DNA of 64,000 nucleotides from Paenibacillus thermotolerans (lineage in GTDB: Bacteria > Bacillota > Bacilli > Paenibacillales > YIM-B00363). This document shows, piece after piece, positions 40,943-49,780 of the stretch; positions within the stretch are counted from its first letter, which is position 1, and every line of letters begins with the position of its first letter. Location: assembly GCF_028745515.1 (NCBI RefSeq), contig NZ_JAQZSG010000028.1, positions 1-64,000 of the forward strand, written 5' to 3'. The position numbers were made by a program, and so were the translations under genes. The notes beneath the pieces were generated by a model that had not been told where the DNA came from, searched no databases, and saw only the letters and a list, made by a program, of their open reading frames with translations.

Positions 40943-42040
40943 TTGAAACGATATTTTTTCTACATGGTTATTGTCAATATGCTGGTCAATATCATTACCT
41001 TCGTGCCCAGTATATTAACGGCTCATCGATTCGGCGGATCGGTGATGTCCTTCCTGTTTGCCGTGCCGATCGGAACCGTGATGATTTATATGCTTCTATG
41101 GGCGCTGTCGCGGTTTCCGGGGCGGGGAATGCCCGAGATGTTGGATGAAGCCGGCTTACCGAAATGGATTTCCGTGCCGATCAACCTTTATTACGCGCTG
41201 CTGTGGTTCGCGGCTGGAGGAATCTCCATCTTGGTTGCCGCTGAAATCAGCGTAAAATACATAAGCCCTGAAACGCCGTTTATTAGCGGTATTTTCTTGT
41301 TTTTAGTGACCGCATGCGCGATTTCCAGATTAAGCTCGGAAAAGCTGCTGTATTTTCTGGAAATCATTGTCATTATCGTACTGCCGTTGATCGTGTTCGT
41401 TATTTTCAAATCGTATACGACCCGAAATTTAAATTTCGACGCCATAATGGTGCTGGGCACCCATATTTACGAGCTGCCGACTTGGCGAGTATTGGCCGGA
41501 TCGACGTTCGTGTTTTCGGGCTTTACGCACATGGTCATCTTTAACCGGGTGTTTCACCGGCCCGTTACCAGGAAGTGGATTTGGCTGCTGCCGATTATGG
41601 GCTTATTCGTAATGATCACGGCACTGGTAGTACCCGTCGGAATGCAAGGCGCGGACGGAGTGGCGGATTACTCGTTCCCGTGGATCACCACGGCGGATTC
41701 GATGCAAATTGAACTGGGCTTTATCGAGCGCGTGCTGTACGTCATTTTTTTGCTCTACTCGGGGGCAGCCTGCGCGAGCTTCATTATGTATGTGCATGTC
41801 GCTATGGAGCTGATCAAAAGCGTTTTCCCTTCGCTGCAAAAAAAGAAGAAGCTGGCGTTTTGGTCCGAGTGGGGTATTTTGGCTTTATTTGCGGGGATGA
41901 CGATCAGCGTCTCGTTAAACTTCACCGAGTCTTTGTTGTTTGATATAAGCTTTCACTGGATCGACATCCGATTCGGAAGCGAAATTGCGCTCGTTGCGAT
42001 TGCGGCTTTCGCCGCGTTCAGGAGGCGGTTGCGGTCATGA
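40943..42040 (+). CDS. Spore germination receptor subunit B (GerB, APC-type permease)
   Basis: A 365-residue protein of the spore germination permease family (GerAB/GerKB), related to amino acid/polyamine transporters, with about ten hydrophobic segments. In Bacilli this subunit binds the nutrient germinant. The start is TTG 40943, 9 nt after AAAGGGG. It follows subunit A by 14 nt and overlaps subunit C by 4 nt. The germinant cannot be read from the sequence. Confidence 0.92.
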   Translation: MKRYFFYMVIVNMLVNIITFVPSILTAHRFGGSVMSFLFAVPIGTVMIYMLLWALSRFPGRGMPEMLDEAGLPKWISVPINLYYALLWFAAGGISILVAAEISVKYISPETPFISGIFLFLVTACAISRLSSEKLLYFLEIIVIIVLPLIVFVIFKSYTTRNLNFDAIMVLGTHIYELPTWRVLAGSTFVFSGFTHMVIFNRVFHRPVTRKWIWLLPIMGLFVMITALVVPVGMQGADGVADYSFPWITTADSMQIELGFIERVLYVIFLLYSGAACASFIMYVHVAMELIKSVFPSLQKKKKLAFWSEWGILALFAGMTISVSLNFTESLLFDISFHWIDIRFGSEIALVAIAAFAAFRRRLRS

Positions 42041-43146
42041 GAAAAAAAATGTTTATTTTGTTTGCCGCGGTGCTGGCAATCGTTACGTTGCTTAGCGGGT
42101 GCGGGTTTAAGGATATCGACAAGCGGTTCATTGTGGTCGGGATCGGAATCGATAAACCCGAGGACGGGAACAAAAAATACAAAATCACGTTGAAGCTGGC
42201 TATACCGAGCCCCCAGGAACGATTCGGCTCCAATAAATATACGCTCGTTGTCGAAGAAAACGATTCGATTGCGGAGGCGGTCCGCATTGCTAAGGCTAAG
42301 GTCGATAAGGAGCTGGATTTCGGCCACGCGAAAGCGATTCTTTTCGGCAAGGAGCTGGTGGAGACAGAGGATATGGGGCAGGTGATCGATTGGTTTATTC
42401 GCCGGAGGGATATTCAGAAGGTCGCTTGGGTGGCGGCGGGCGATCCGGACAGCTTTTCGATCTTAAACGTCAACCCGCCGACCGAACGGCTTCCTTCCAA
42501 TATGATCTTCCTGTCCTTCGGCCAGACCGGAACGGAAACGGCTTATATCGTATCGGAGTATTTGTTCGATTTCCGCAGAAGGCTGAAGGAGCGCGGCTTG
42601 GATCCGATTTTGCCGATCATCAAGCTGCGGGAGGAAGAGCAGTTTACCATCGACAGGGTCATGCTTCTGGACAAAAAGCGCGCCAAGCTTACGCTATCGC
42701 CCCGTGAGACAAAAATATTCAACTCGTTCCATGTCAACAGCGGCAAATACGACATTAAAATTCCCGGCGGCGAAAACAAATTTTTCGTCATATCGGCCGA
42801 CGACGTGACCGGGAAGTACACGTTTGAAAAAAGAGGGGGGCAAAACTACATCAAAGTGAATATGCGAATCAACGGCGTTATTGAAGAAACGAACATGAAT
42901 ATCAATGAAAACGACTTAGGCAGGCTGGAGAAGATGACGGAGAAAACCGTCAATCAACGGGTCGAGGCTTTTTTGGTCAAGCTGCAGAAGGAGGGCGTCG
43001 ATCCGATCGGCTTCGGACTTCGGTACCGCGCGCGGCATTTCGGCCCGGAGGAACGAGTGTGGAAGGAATGGCAAGGAATTTATCCCGGCATTAAGTTTGA
43101 TGTACACACCCATGTGAAATTAACGAGCACAGGGGTTCTTAAATAG
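42037..43146 (+). CDS. Spore germination receptor lipoprotein subunit C (GerC family)
   Basis: A 369-residue Ger(x)C-family lipoprotein. The signal peptide MFILFAAVLAIVTLLS ends at the lipobox SGC. The mature part follows the three-domain GerBC layout, with DIDKRFIVVGIGIDKPE at the start, GKELVETEDMGQVIDWFIRRRDI in the first domain and a C-terminal FGLRYRARHFGPEERVWKEWQGIYPGIKFDVHTHVKLTSTG. It anchors the receptor on the outer face of the inner spore membrane. ATGA overlap with the previous gene indicates coupling. A very strong terminator follows. Confidence 0.93.
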   Translation: MRKKMFILFAAVLAIVTLLSGCGFKDIDKRFIVVGIGIDKPEDGNKKYKITLKLAIPSPQERFGSNKYTLVVEENDSIAEAVRIAKAKVDKELDFGHAKAILFGKELVETEDMGQVIDWFIRRRDIQKVAWVAAGDPDSFSILNVNPPTERLPSNMIFLSFGQTGTETAYIVSEYLFDFRRRLKERGLDPILPIIKLREEEQFTIDRVMLLDKKRAKLTLSPRETKIFNSFHVNSGKYDIKIPGGENKFFVISADDVTGKYTFEKRGGQNYIKVNMRINGVIEETNMNINENDLGRLEKMTEKTVNQRVEAFLVKLQKEGVDPIGFGLRYRARHFGPEERVWKEWQGIYPGIKFDVHTHVKLTSTGVLK

Positions 43147-43160
43147 CCGCCGACGTCAAA

Positions 43161-43195
43161 CAGGCTCCTTCGTCTAGGCGAAGGAGCCTGTTTCT
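43161..43195. terminator. Terminator of the ger operon (possibly bidirectional)
   Basis: CAGGCTCCTTCG (43161-43172) and CGAAGGAGCCTG (43179-43190) form a perfect 12-bp stem, followed by TTTCT. The convergent transglutaminase gene ends 14 nt to the right. Confidence 0.92.
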
Positions 43196-43203
43196 AAGCC
43201 GTG

Positions 43204-45837
43204 CTATGGTGCGATCGCTTTGAAGGTGCCGGCGACTTCCTTGGCGATGCCCAGCTTATACCCCGTCCATCGGTACCGGATGCGCCGCTGCGGGTCGACC
43301 GCGAGTACGACCGGGAACTCCCTTGCGGCTTCGCCGAGCGCCTCGCCGCCGACGGCGGCAAGCGCTTCGAAGGTTGAGCTTTCCTTGCCGAGCCAGACGT
43401 TGTTCGGAAGCTCGGAGTCGGAGGCAAGCGCGGCGGCGCCGTTCCACTTGGGCTCGCCGACGAGCAATACGATGCTCACGCCGAGCGATTCCCACTCGGC
43501 CTTCATCTCGCGCAGTTCGCGAAGCAGATGCTTCGACGGCTCGCGGTCCGGCTCGATCCAAGCAAAGAGGGTGCCTTGCCGGCCGGCAAGCGAGGAGAGC
43601 GGCTGTTTGGCGCCTGCGAACGACTCGGCGTCATGGTCGAGGCTTGCCGCGCCGAACACCGGAACTTCCGCTTTGCGCTTTCTGAACGTAAGCGGTACGG
43701 AAATTTGCTCGCCGGGAAGCACACGGAAGTATCGGAACGTCACGAGCGCCGTGCCGTCTTCGAGCCTTGTCCCGGTTGTCAGCCGGTAATGGCCGGCAGG
43801 CATGACGAACGGCTCGCCGAACACGTCGGTTTTCCCGAAGCCGAAGTCAAGCGTCTTGTAGGAGCCTTCTTCGAACCGGGCTACCGTGAAGCTGCCGAAA
43901 TATTTCGCCTGCTCCTCGGACTCTTCGTCCTTCAGCCAGACGACGCTGCCCGTTTCGATGTTGGCGGGAGCCTCATCCGGCGTCGCTTTCGTTCCGCCGA
44001 AGCGGACGTCGTGCCACGAGCCTCGGCTCCAATATTGCGGGCGCTTGTCGCTCGGCTCGAGCCGAGCCGGAATGCCTGCGCTGCGCGCGGCCGCGACGAA
44101 TAAAATATTGCGCGACTGCCGGTCGCCTTTCTTCAGGCGGAACGTTCCCGCCGGCGTTGCCGCCCCTTTGTAATGGGTGAGGTCCTCGACGATCTCTACG
44201 TGCCGATCGATATACTCGACAAGGCGCAGCGGGTTTTCCGCGAACGCACGGATGCGATCCTCGCCGAATTCGCCGCGGAAAAAAGCCCGATATTCGGTAA
44301 TCATTTCGTAATCGGCGCGCGGCCGCAAAATGCAGGAGGCGAACAGCTCGTCGCTAACGGTGCCGTCCAGACGCTTCTTCGCTTCCATCGCATAAACCAG
44401 ATGCTCCTGCAGCGTGTCCCGGAACGTATCGTTCAAATCTTTATCGTTCAGCACCTCAAGCAGGCGCAAGCTCCACTCGCCGTATACCGGGGATTGCTCC
44501 CGGAGGAAGGAGGCGATCTCGCGGCTGTTGCCGCGCGCCTTTTTCAGCACGCTCCAAACTCTTGCCGGATCGAGGTTGCACTCGAATGCTACGGCGTTCG
44601 CATCCTCTTCGGTGAGGAACGTCGCCTCATAGTCCGATCGGATTTTCGCGCCTTGCTTGACCCGAATATCGTTCGCGGCCTTCTCCTGCTCCGTGATCGA
44701 TTCGCTCTCCGCGTCGGGCAAATCCGGCGGCGGCGCCATATCGAACTCGACGACGCCTTCCGATGCGATTTCCTTCGTCAAGCGGACCGTGACCTCGTCC
44801 GTTTGTCCCACGGTGCACTTGGCAAAGCCCCAGCCATCGCTGCCGCAGGCGGAGATGTACACATCGCCCAGGCCCAACGTGACGGAAACTTCGCCGTCTT
44901 CATTCGTGCTCATCGGAACGATCGTCGACAGCTCGGCGAAATTGTACACCTGGAAATCGACCTTCGCCTGCGCGGGCCGGCCCGCGGCGTCGATGACGCG
45001 AACGGTGAGCGTTCTCGGTTCGGTGTAAAGCTTCATCAGATTGAGCTCGGAGTACCATGGGCGCGCAAGCGTCACTTCCTCAGGGCCCGGGTAGTTGGCA
45101 GCCACACGGGTATGGACGAGCATCGCTCTGCGGGCCGGCCTGCGGAACCACCCTTGGTTCAATCTCGGCTCCGGCTCGCAGGCGCCGAGGAAATGCCACG
45201 TTCCGTCCGCCCAAGCCTCCACCCAAGCATGGTTCGAGTCGCAGTGCGCCCAGCGGGGCGTATATACTTGTCTGGCCGGAATGCCGATGCTGCGCAGCGC
45301 GGCGACCGCAAGCGTCGAATGCTCCCCGCAGCGGCCGAGTGCCGTGCGCATTAAGGTAAGCGGGGAAACCGTGCGCGGATCGCAACCGATATAGTTCGCC
45401 TTCTCGTGGCACCAATGATTCGTTTCGAGAACGGCGTCTTGCATGGACATATGTTTGACTCTCGGGTAAATTTCGTCGAACAGAAGTCCGCGGAAGTCCT
45501 CGATATTTTCGTTATTAACGCGGTACGGCAGAACGAAATGGAAAAATACCGAATCGGGTATTTGGGAACCCCAAGGAACCGTGCTGCGGATGCGCAGGGC
45601 GTGCCTTACGTGCGACAAAAACAAGGAGCCGTCGTAATCGGCCATGTCGTTCAGCGGCATGTACGCGTACAAATATTTCAGCGCCAGTCTCTCGTCGTCG
45701 GTCAGCGCCTCGTCAAAAATGCCGAACAGCTCCCGCTCTCTCGCCGCGCCGATCCGGCGTTTGAACTCGAACTTTTCCTCAATCAGGCGCATCGTTTGCT
45801 CGTCCAGCGCCAGCCGCTTCGTATCATTCGTAATCAT
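43204..45837 (-). CDS. Transglutaminase-like protein with C-terminal thioredoxin-like domain
   Basis: An 877-residue cytosolic protein. The transglutaminase/protease-like core (about 130-225) has the catalytic Cys170 in LGRCGEHST and His203 in DSNHAWVEAW; the third residue is probably in the HFLGACEPE segment, where the usual Asp is not obvious. A carboxypeptidase-like beta module follows (PRTLTVRVIDAAGRPAQAKVDFQVYN), then a second long alpha/beta part with SRNILFVAAARSAGIPARLEP, which looks like a second, Cys-less transglutaminase-like core. The end (about 770-877: RQGTLFAWIEPDREPSKHLLRELREM ... FPVVLAVDPQRRIRYRWTGYKLG) is thioredoxin-like without CxxC. GGAGGGAA sets the ATG at 45837. It follows the CBM9 gene by 4 nt, in one operon. 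Confidence 0.82.
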   Translation of the reverse strand: MITNDTKRLALDEQTMRLIEEKFEFKRRIGAARERELFGIFDEALTDDERLALKYLYAYMPLNDMADYDGSLFLSHVRHALRIRSTVPWGSQIPDSVFFHFVLPYRVNNENIEDFRGLLFDEIYPRVKHMSMQDAVLETNHWCHEKANYIGCDPRTVSPLTLMRTALGRCGEHSTLAVAALRSIGIPARQVYTPRWAHCDSNHAWVEAWADGTWHFLGACEPEPRLNQGWFRRPARRAMLVHTRVAANYPGPEEVTLARPWYSELNLMKLYTEPRTLTVRVIDAAGRPAQAKVDFQVYNFAELSTIVPMSTNEDGEVSVTLGLGDVYISACGSDGWGFAKCTVGQTDEVTVRLTKEIASEGVVEFDMAPPPDLPDAESESITEQEKAANDIRVKQGAKIRSDYEATFLTEEDANAVAFECNLDPARVWSVLKKARGNSREIASFLREQSPVYGEWSLRLLEVLNDKDLNDTFRDTLQEHLVYAMEAKKRLDGTVSDELFASCILRPRADYEMITEYRAFFRGEFGEDRIRAFAENPLRLVEYIDRHVEIVEDLTHYKGAATPAGTFRLKKGDRQSRNILFVAAARSAGIPARLEPSDKRPQYWSRGSWHDVRFGGTKATPDEAPANIETGSVVWLKDEESEEQAKYFGSFTVARFEEGSYKTLDFGFGKTDVFGEPFVMPAGHYRLTTGTRLEDGTALVTFRYFRVLPGEQISVPLTFRKRKAEVPVFGAASLDHDAESFAGAKQPLSSLAGRQGTLFAWIEPDREPSKHLLRELREMKAEWESLGVSIVLLVGEPKWNGAAALASDSELPNNVWLGKESSTFEALAAVGGEALGEAAREFPVVLAVDPQRRIRYRWTGYKLGIAKEVAGTFKAIAP

Positions 45838-45841
45838 CTTG

Positions 45842-46879
45842 TCATTCCCTCCATACTTTTCCGTCTTCCCGAATATAGATCGTCGACGTTCCATCCTTGG
45901 CCGGAGCCGATGCCAGGAACGTCCGCGAAGTAATTTCCAGCTTCGTTCCTTGAGGCAGCTCATTCTCTTTCAGCAATGCGCCGGGATCTCCGTGGAAGCG
46001 TCCGTGCTCCGCCGCATACTGCCGCTGTCGGTAGTACAGCTTGCGAAGCCCCCATTTGATCGCTTCGTCCTCGGGAATCGGCGGCGCATCTTGGGCCGGA
46101 GCGTTCCCGTCCGCGAAAAAGACGTAGCCCCAAAGCTCGGGATAATGCATATTGATAATGCCTTGCGGCGACCAGACCCAGTTGTCCTCAGGATACGGTT
46201 TGCCTGTGCGGGGATCGAGCTTCTTCACGTACTTCCCGTCTTTGATCTCCACTTGCCATTGAACGCGGGAAAAATTGATCCGCCAAAATTCGCCGGGCTT
46301 CGGGGGGCGGCCTCCGGGCGCGCACTCTTTAAGCGCTTCCCACGGCATAGCGACTTCTACGCTCCATGCGCGGTTGTCGGCGGAAGGATCGTTCAGCTTG
46401 CCGTCGATATGCACCGCCGTGCGAATGCCGCGGATATCCCACCCGTTGATCGGAGGGCCGTTATCGCGGTACGGCTTGACGAGCAGAAGGTCCCAAACGG
46501 TATTTAAGGCGTTCATTTCGAACTCGTAGTAGTTATGGGTGTCTCCGTCCGGGTCGATAAAAATTTCAAAGTCGTTGTCGTGAAATATGACCGAATCTCT
46601 CTCGGTCAGCGTCGCCCATATTTCATCGTCTTCCAGCAAAGCGCCGAAATACAGAAACTCGTCGTCCCAAAGCATCTTTACACGCGTCCGCTTCGCGGGA
46701 GCGGGCTTCAAGTCGCCTTCGATATCTACGAATGGTTCGGTCCAGCCGGCCTGTTCCCAGAACGGCTTATCCAGCCGTCCGTCAAGCTCGCCAAGCGGCT
46801 GCGCCGATTTTTTGCAAACGTATCGGTTCGGGTTATACGCTTTCATATTCGGTTCCGGAACTGCGCTTCTGATCGTCAT
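45842..46879 (-). CDS. CBM9-like carbohydrate-binding protein, no signal peptide
   Basis: A 345-residue protein with a family 9 carbohydrate-binding module fold: PLGELDGRLDKPFWEQAGWTEPFVDIEG, VKMLWDDEFLYFGALLEDDEIWATLTERDSVIFHDNDFEIFIDPDGDTHNYYEFEMNALNTVWDLLL and WSVEVAMPWEAL, which match the usual CBM9-like order. The C-terminal 100 residues are of unknown type (INMHYPELWGYVFF). The absence of export signals is odd for a carbohydrate-binding module and points to a cytoplasmic role beside the transglutaminase-like protein. GAGGA lies 5 nt before ATG 46879; a GTG just before it is also possible. Confidence 0.82.
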   Translation of the reverse strand: MTIRSAVPEPNMKAYNPNRYVCKKSAQPLGELDGRLDKPFWEQAGWTEPFVDIEGDLKPAPAKRTRVKMLWDDEFLYFGALLEDDEIWATLTERDSVIFHDNDFEIFIDPDGDTHNYYEFEMNALNTVWDLLLVKPYRDNGPPINGWDIRGIRTAVHIDGKLNDPSADNRAWSVEVAMPWEALKECAPGGRPPKPGEFWRINFSRVQWQVEIKDGKYVKKLDPRTGKPYPEDNWVWSPQGIINMHYPELWGYVFFADGNAPAQDAPPIPEDEAIKWGLRKLYYRQRQYAAEHGRFHGDPGALLKENELPQGTKLEITSRTFLASAPAKDGTSTIYIREDGKVWRE

Positions 46880-46890
46880 CACGTCCTCGT

Positions 46891-46950
46891 TTGGTATAAT
46901 CTATTGAAGTTTTTCTTTAGACAAACGTCTACTATGGTATATCATAATGG
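46891..46950. promoter_or_regulatory. Promoter/operator module I, between CBM9 and sulfatase genes
   Basis: TTGGTATAATCTAT (46891-46904) and TGGTATATCATAATG (46935-46949) lie with their GG 43 nt apart. The same two words in the same order and almost the same spacing occur before the GH18 gene (49668-49727). TAGACA (46918-46923), 16 nt, TATCAT (46940-46945) is a possible promoter toward the sulfatase. Confidence 0.65.
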
Positions 46951-47069
46951 ATAAATAATGATTTTAAAATATACTTCTTAAACGAAAGTTTCTCCGAAAG
47001 GAGAACGGCATGAAGTGGAAGAAATGTAAGTAGAATTACTATCCACTTAAAAAAAAGGAGCGAGAGAGC

Positions 47070-48542
47070 ATGAGCGAGCGGCCTAACCTTCTATTGATTT
47101 CTGTAGACCAAATGCGCGGCGATTGCCTAAGTGTCCTCGATCATCCGATCGTGCAGACGCCGAACCTCGATCAGCTGTCGCGCAGCGGCGTGCTGTTTCG
47201 CCGGGCGTACACTTCGGCCCCAAGCTGCATTCCGGCCCGAGCCGCGATCTTCACGGGAATGAGCCCGGCTCGTCACGGACGCGTCGGATATCAGGACAAG
47301 GTGCCGTGGAACTACGAGCATACGCTGCCCGGCGAGCTGACCAAAGCCGGGTATCAGACGCAATGCGTCGGCAAGATGCACGTGTATCCGGCAAGAAACC
47401 GCTGCGGCTTCGACAACGTCGTCCTGCACGACGGGTATTTGCATTACAACCGGAACCGGTCGCGAACGTCCGCCGCGGAGCATTACGACAGCGTCGACGA
47501 CTATGTGCCGTGGCTGCGGGAGCGTGCGGGGAGCGCGGCGGATTTGCTGGACCTCGGGCTCGACTGCAACGCGTCGACGATGGCGCGCCCGTGGCATCTT
47601 CCGGAAGCGCTTCATCCGACGAATTGGACCGTTGCGCAATCGGCGGAGTTTTTGCGCCGCAGAGACCCTACGTCGCCGTTCTTCCTGTGGATGTCGTTCG
47701 TGCGCCCTCATCCGCCGTTCGATCCGCCGCAAGCGTATCTCGATTTGTACGACGAGGCGGACATTCCGGACCCGATCGTCGGAGAGTGGGCCGAAACGCT
47801 TGATCCGAACCGCAGCGGACTGGATCCGATTACGGCGTCAGGCATCGTGCCTTCGAAGAGGCTGAAGAAGGCGATGGCCGCTTACTACGCTTTGATTACA
47901 CACGTAGACCATCAGATCGGCCGGTTCCTGCAGCTGCTGGACGAATACGGCTTGACCGGCAATACGATCATACTGTTCGTTTCCGATCACGGCGAGCTAC
48001 TCGGGGATCATAACCTGTTTCGGAAATCGCTCCCGTACGAAGGCAGCGCGAACGTTCCGTTCATTGTTGCGGACCCCGGCAACCGGCTCGGACTGAAGCG
48101 GGGCTCTGTGGTCGACCGCGTCGTCGAGCTGCGGGACATTATGCCGACGCTGCTGGACGCCGCGGGAGTGCCGATTCCGGACACCGTCGAAGGCGCGAGC
48201 CTGCTGCCGATTTCGCGCGGAGAGGCGGCTGCCTGGCGGGAATATATTCACGGCGAGCATCTTGCGGGACATCAATCGAACCACTACTTGACGGACGGAA
48301 AAGACAAATATATATGGTTTTCTCAGACGGGCGCGGAGCAGCTGTTCGATTTGGCGGCCGACCCGAACGAGCTTGTCGATTTGGCGCAGTCGCCCGAGCA
48401 CGCCCGGCGGCTCGACGCTTGGCGAAGCCGGCTCATTGCCGAGCTGAACGGGCGGGAAGAAGGCTACAGCGACGGACGGCGGCTCTTTGCGGGAAGAAAG
48501 GCAAAGCCGGTGCTCGATCATGTGCTTGCCATGCGCGGCTGA
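47070..48542 (+). CDS. Type I (formylglycine) sulfatase, cytoplasmic
   Basis: A 490-residue sulfatase. NLLLISVDQMRGD starts the alkaline-phosphatase-like fold with the first metal Asp. The sulfatase signature is APSCIPARAAIFTG, with Cys53 to be turned into formylglycine by a maturase. Further metal ligands are in FVSDHGELLGDHNLFRKSLPYEGSANVPFIV. The C-terminal part is the usual small domain. There is no signal peptide, so the substrate would be an imported sulfated sugar; no maturase gene (anSME or FGE type) is in the window. A purine-rich AAAAAAAGGAGCGAGAG box precedes the ATG. Confidence 0.92.
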   Translation: MSERPNLLLISVDQMRGDCLSVLDHPIVQTPNLDQLSRSGVLFRRAYTSAPSCIPARAAIFTGMSPARHGRVGYQDKVPWNYEHTLPGELTKAGYQTQCVGKMHVYPARNRCGFDNVVLHDGYLHYNRNRSRTSAAEHYDSVDDYVPWLRERAGSAADLLDLGLDCNASTMARPWHLPEALHPTNWTVAQSAEFLRRRDPTSPFFLWMSFVRPHPPFDPPQAYLDLYDEADIPDPIVGEWAETLDPNRSGLDPITASGIVPSKRLKKAMAAYYALITHVDHQIGRFLQLLDEYGLTGNTIILFVSDHGELLGDHNLFRKSLPYEGSANVPFIVADPGNRLGLKRGSVVDRVVELRDIMPTLLDAAGVPIPDTVEGASLLPISRGEAAAWREYIHGEHLAGHQSNHYLTDGKDKYIWFSQTGAEQLFDLAADPNELVDLAQSPEHARRLDAWRSRLIAELNGREEGYSDGRRLFAGRKAKPVLDHVLAMRG

Positions 48543-48569
48543 AACGTATGTAACGGGAGGAATGATGAG

Positions 48570-49394
48570 ATGAAGGTGCATTTTTTAGGAACGGCTGCTT
48601 TCGAAGGAATACCGTCATTATTTTGCCGATGCGAATTGTGCCGCAAGGCCAAGCAGCTGGGAGGTCCGAATATTCGCACGAGGACGTCGGTGCAAATCGA
48701 CGATAAGCTGAAAATCGACTTCCCGCCCGACACGTACCTGCACATGCTGCGCGACGGGCTCGATTTGGAGAACGTAAAGGATTTGATCTTGACTCACTCG
48801 CATTCCGATCACTTGTACCCCGAAGACTTGGTCGCCCGTCTGCCCGGGTACGCCCAATCCGCCGAGCATACGATCCATATGTACGGGCACGACCTGCCGC
48901 TGACGAGCAGCGCTCGCATGCTGCAGCTGGAAGGCGGCGCGGCGGGCAAATTCGCGTTCCACCGCGTTCAGCCGTTCGAGCGGACGGTGCTGCAGGGCAC
49001 CTCCGCCGCGATCGTGCCGCTGCCCGCCAGCCACGCCCCGCTGGAGACTTGCTTGCTGTACTATATTGAGAAAGAAGGCAAGACGATTTTGTACGGGCAC
49101 GACAGCGGCTGGTTTCCGGAATCGACGATCGAATGGTTGAAGGGCAGGCGGCTCGACTTGGCGATCCTGGAATGTACGGTCGGCAAAAGCCCGCACCGGA
49201 CCTCGCACATGAATATCGATGCCGTGCTTGAAACGAAAGCTTGGTTTGAGGAAGCGGGCGTAATGAACCCGGGCGGCAAAATCGCCGTCACCCATTTTTC
49301 GCACAACGCCGGGCTGCTGCATGAGGATTTGCAGGCGATATTCCATCCTCACGGGATTATCGTCGCTTACGACGGGATGATTTTGGAGCTGTAA
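48570..49394 (+). CDS. PhnP-like metallo-beta-lactamase-fold hydrolase
   Basis: A 274-residue MBL-fold phosphodiesterase-like protein. The metal motif is THSHSDH (His76, His78, Asp80, His81), further ligands are in SHAPLETC, GHDSGWF and THFSHNAG. The N-terminal CRCELCRKA (Cys19, Cys21, Cys24) corresponds to the structural zinc site of PhnP, which opens a cyclic phosphate during phosphonate breakdown. No phn genes are nearby; it follows the sulfatase by 27 nt and is probably cotranscribed, so a role in handling a sugar cyclic ester is possible but unproven. A dispersed repeat begins right after its stop codon. Confidence 0.85.
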   Translation: MKVHFLGTAAFEGIPSLFCRCELCRKAKQLGGPNIRTRTSVQIDDKLKIDFPPDTYLHMLRDGLDLENVKDLILTHSHSDHLYPEDLVARLPGYAQSAEHTIHMYGHDLPLTSSARMLQLEGGAAGKFAFHRVQPFERTVLQGTSAAIVPLPASHAPLETCLLYYIEKEGKTILYGHDSGWFPESTIEWLKGRRLDLAILECTVGKSPHRTSHMNIDAVLETKAWFEEAGVMNPGGKIAVTHFSHNAGLLHEDLQAIFHPHGIIVAYDGMILEL

Positions 49395-49620
49395 CTTCAA
49401 AATAACGGACATCACGGACGCTAAATCGCCCATTTGCCCGTCGCCAAACAGCTAACGGACGTCACGGCCGCTAACCCCCGATTTTTGGCGCTTATCCGTG
49501 CATTTTCGAGGCAATAACTGCAGTGGTGTCCGTTAAAACCGTCAACACGATCCAAAACGCCGAATAACTGCGTCTATGTCCGTTACGTTAGAGCGATCCG
49601 CCGGCCATCCGAATTGGATA
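49395..49620. repeat. Dispersed intergenic repeat, copy C
   Basis: Starts with CTTCAAAATAACGGACA directly after the stop codon of the MBL gene (TAA 49392-49394). It holds TAACGGACGTCAC (49453-49465) against GTGGTGTCCGTTA (49523-49535), an imperfect long hairpin, and ends with CCGCCGGCCATCCGA, as copy A does. There is no gene in it. Confidence 0.85.
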
Positions 49621-49667
49621 AGTCCGATGATGCTCGTAATAAAAGGACGACGAAGGCGTTTTCTTAT

Positions 49668-49727
49668 TTGGTATATTCTATCATGGAATAATGATGGAAA
49701 AATCAAGACAGTTGGTATATCATAATG
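49668..49727 (+). promoter_or_regulatory. Promoter/operator module II, upstream of GH18
   Basis: TTGGTATATTCTAT (49668-49681) and TTGGTATATCATAATG (49712-49727) repeat, in the same order, the words of module I at 46891-46950; the two GG are 44 nt apart here. The GH18 start is 54 nt downstream. The shared 15-mer TGGTATATCATAATG strongly suggests a common regulator. Confidence 0.65.
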
Positions 49728-49780
49728 AGGGGAAATGCACTCATATAATATATTTAACAGGAATGAGAGGAAGCGAAACG

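Noticed and set aside
44173-45354. A 393-codon plus-strand frame inside the transglutaminase-like gene
   Set aside because: Antisense shadow of a gene with clear Cys-His motifs; composition and lack of a start signal argue against it.
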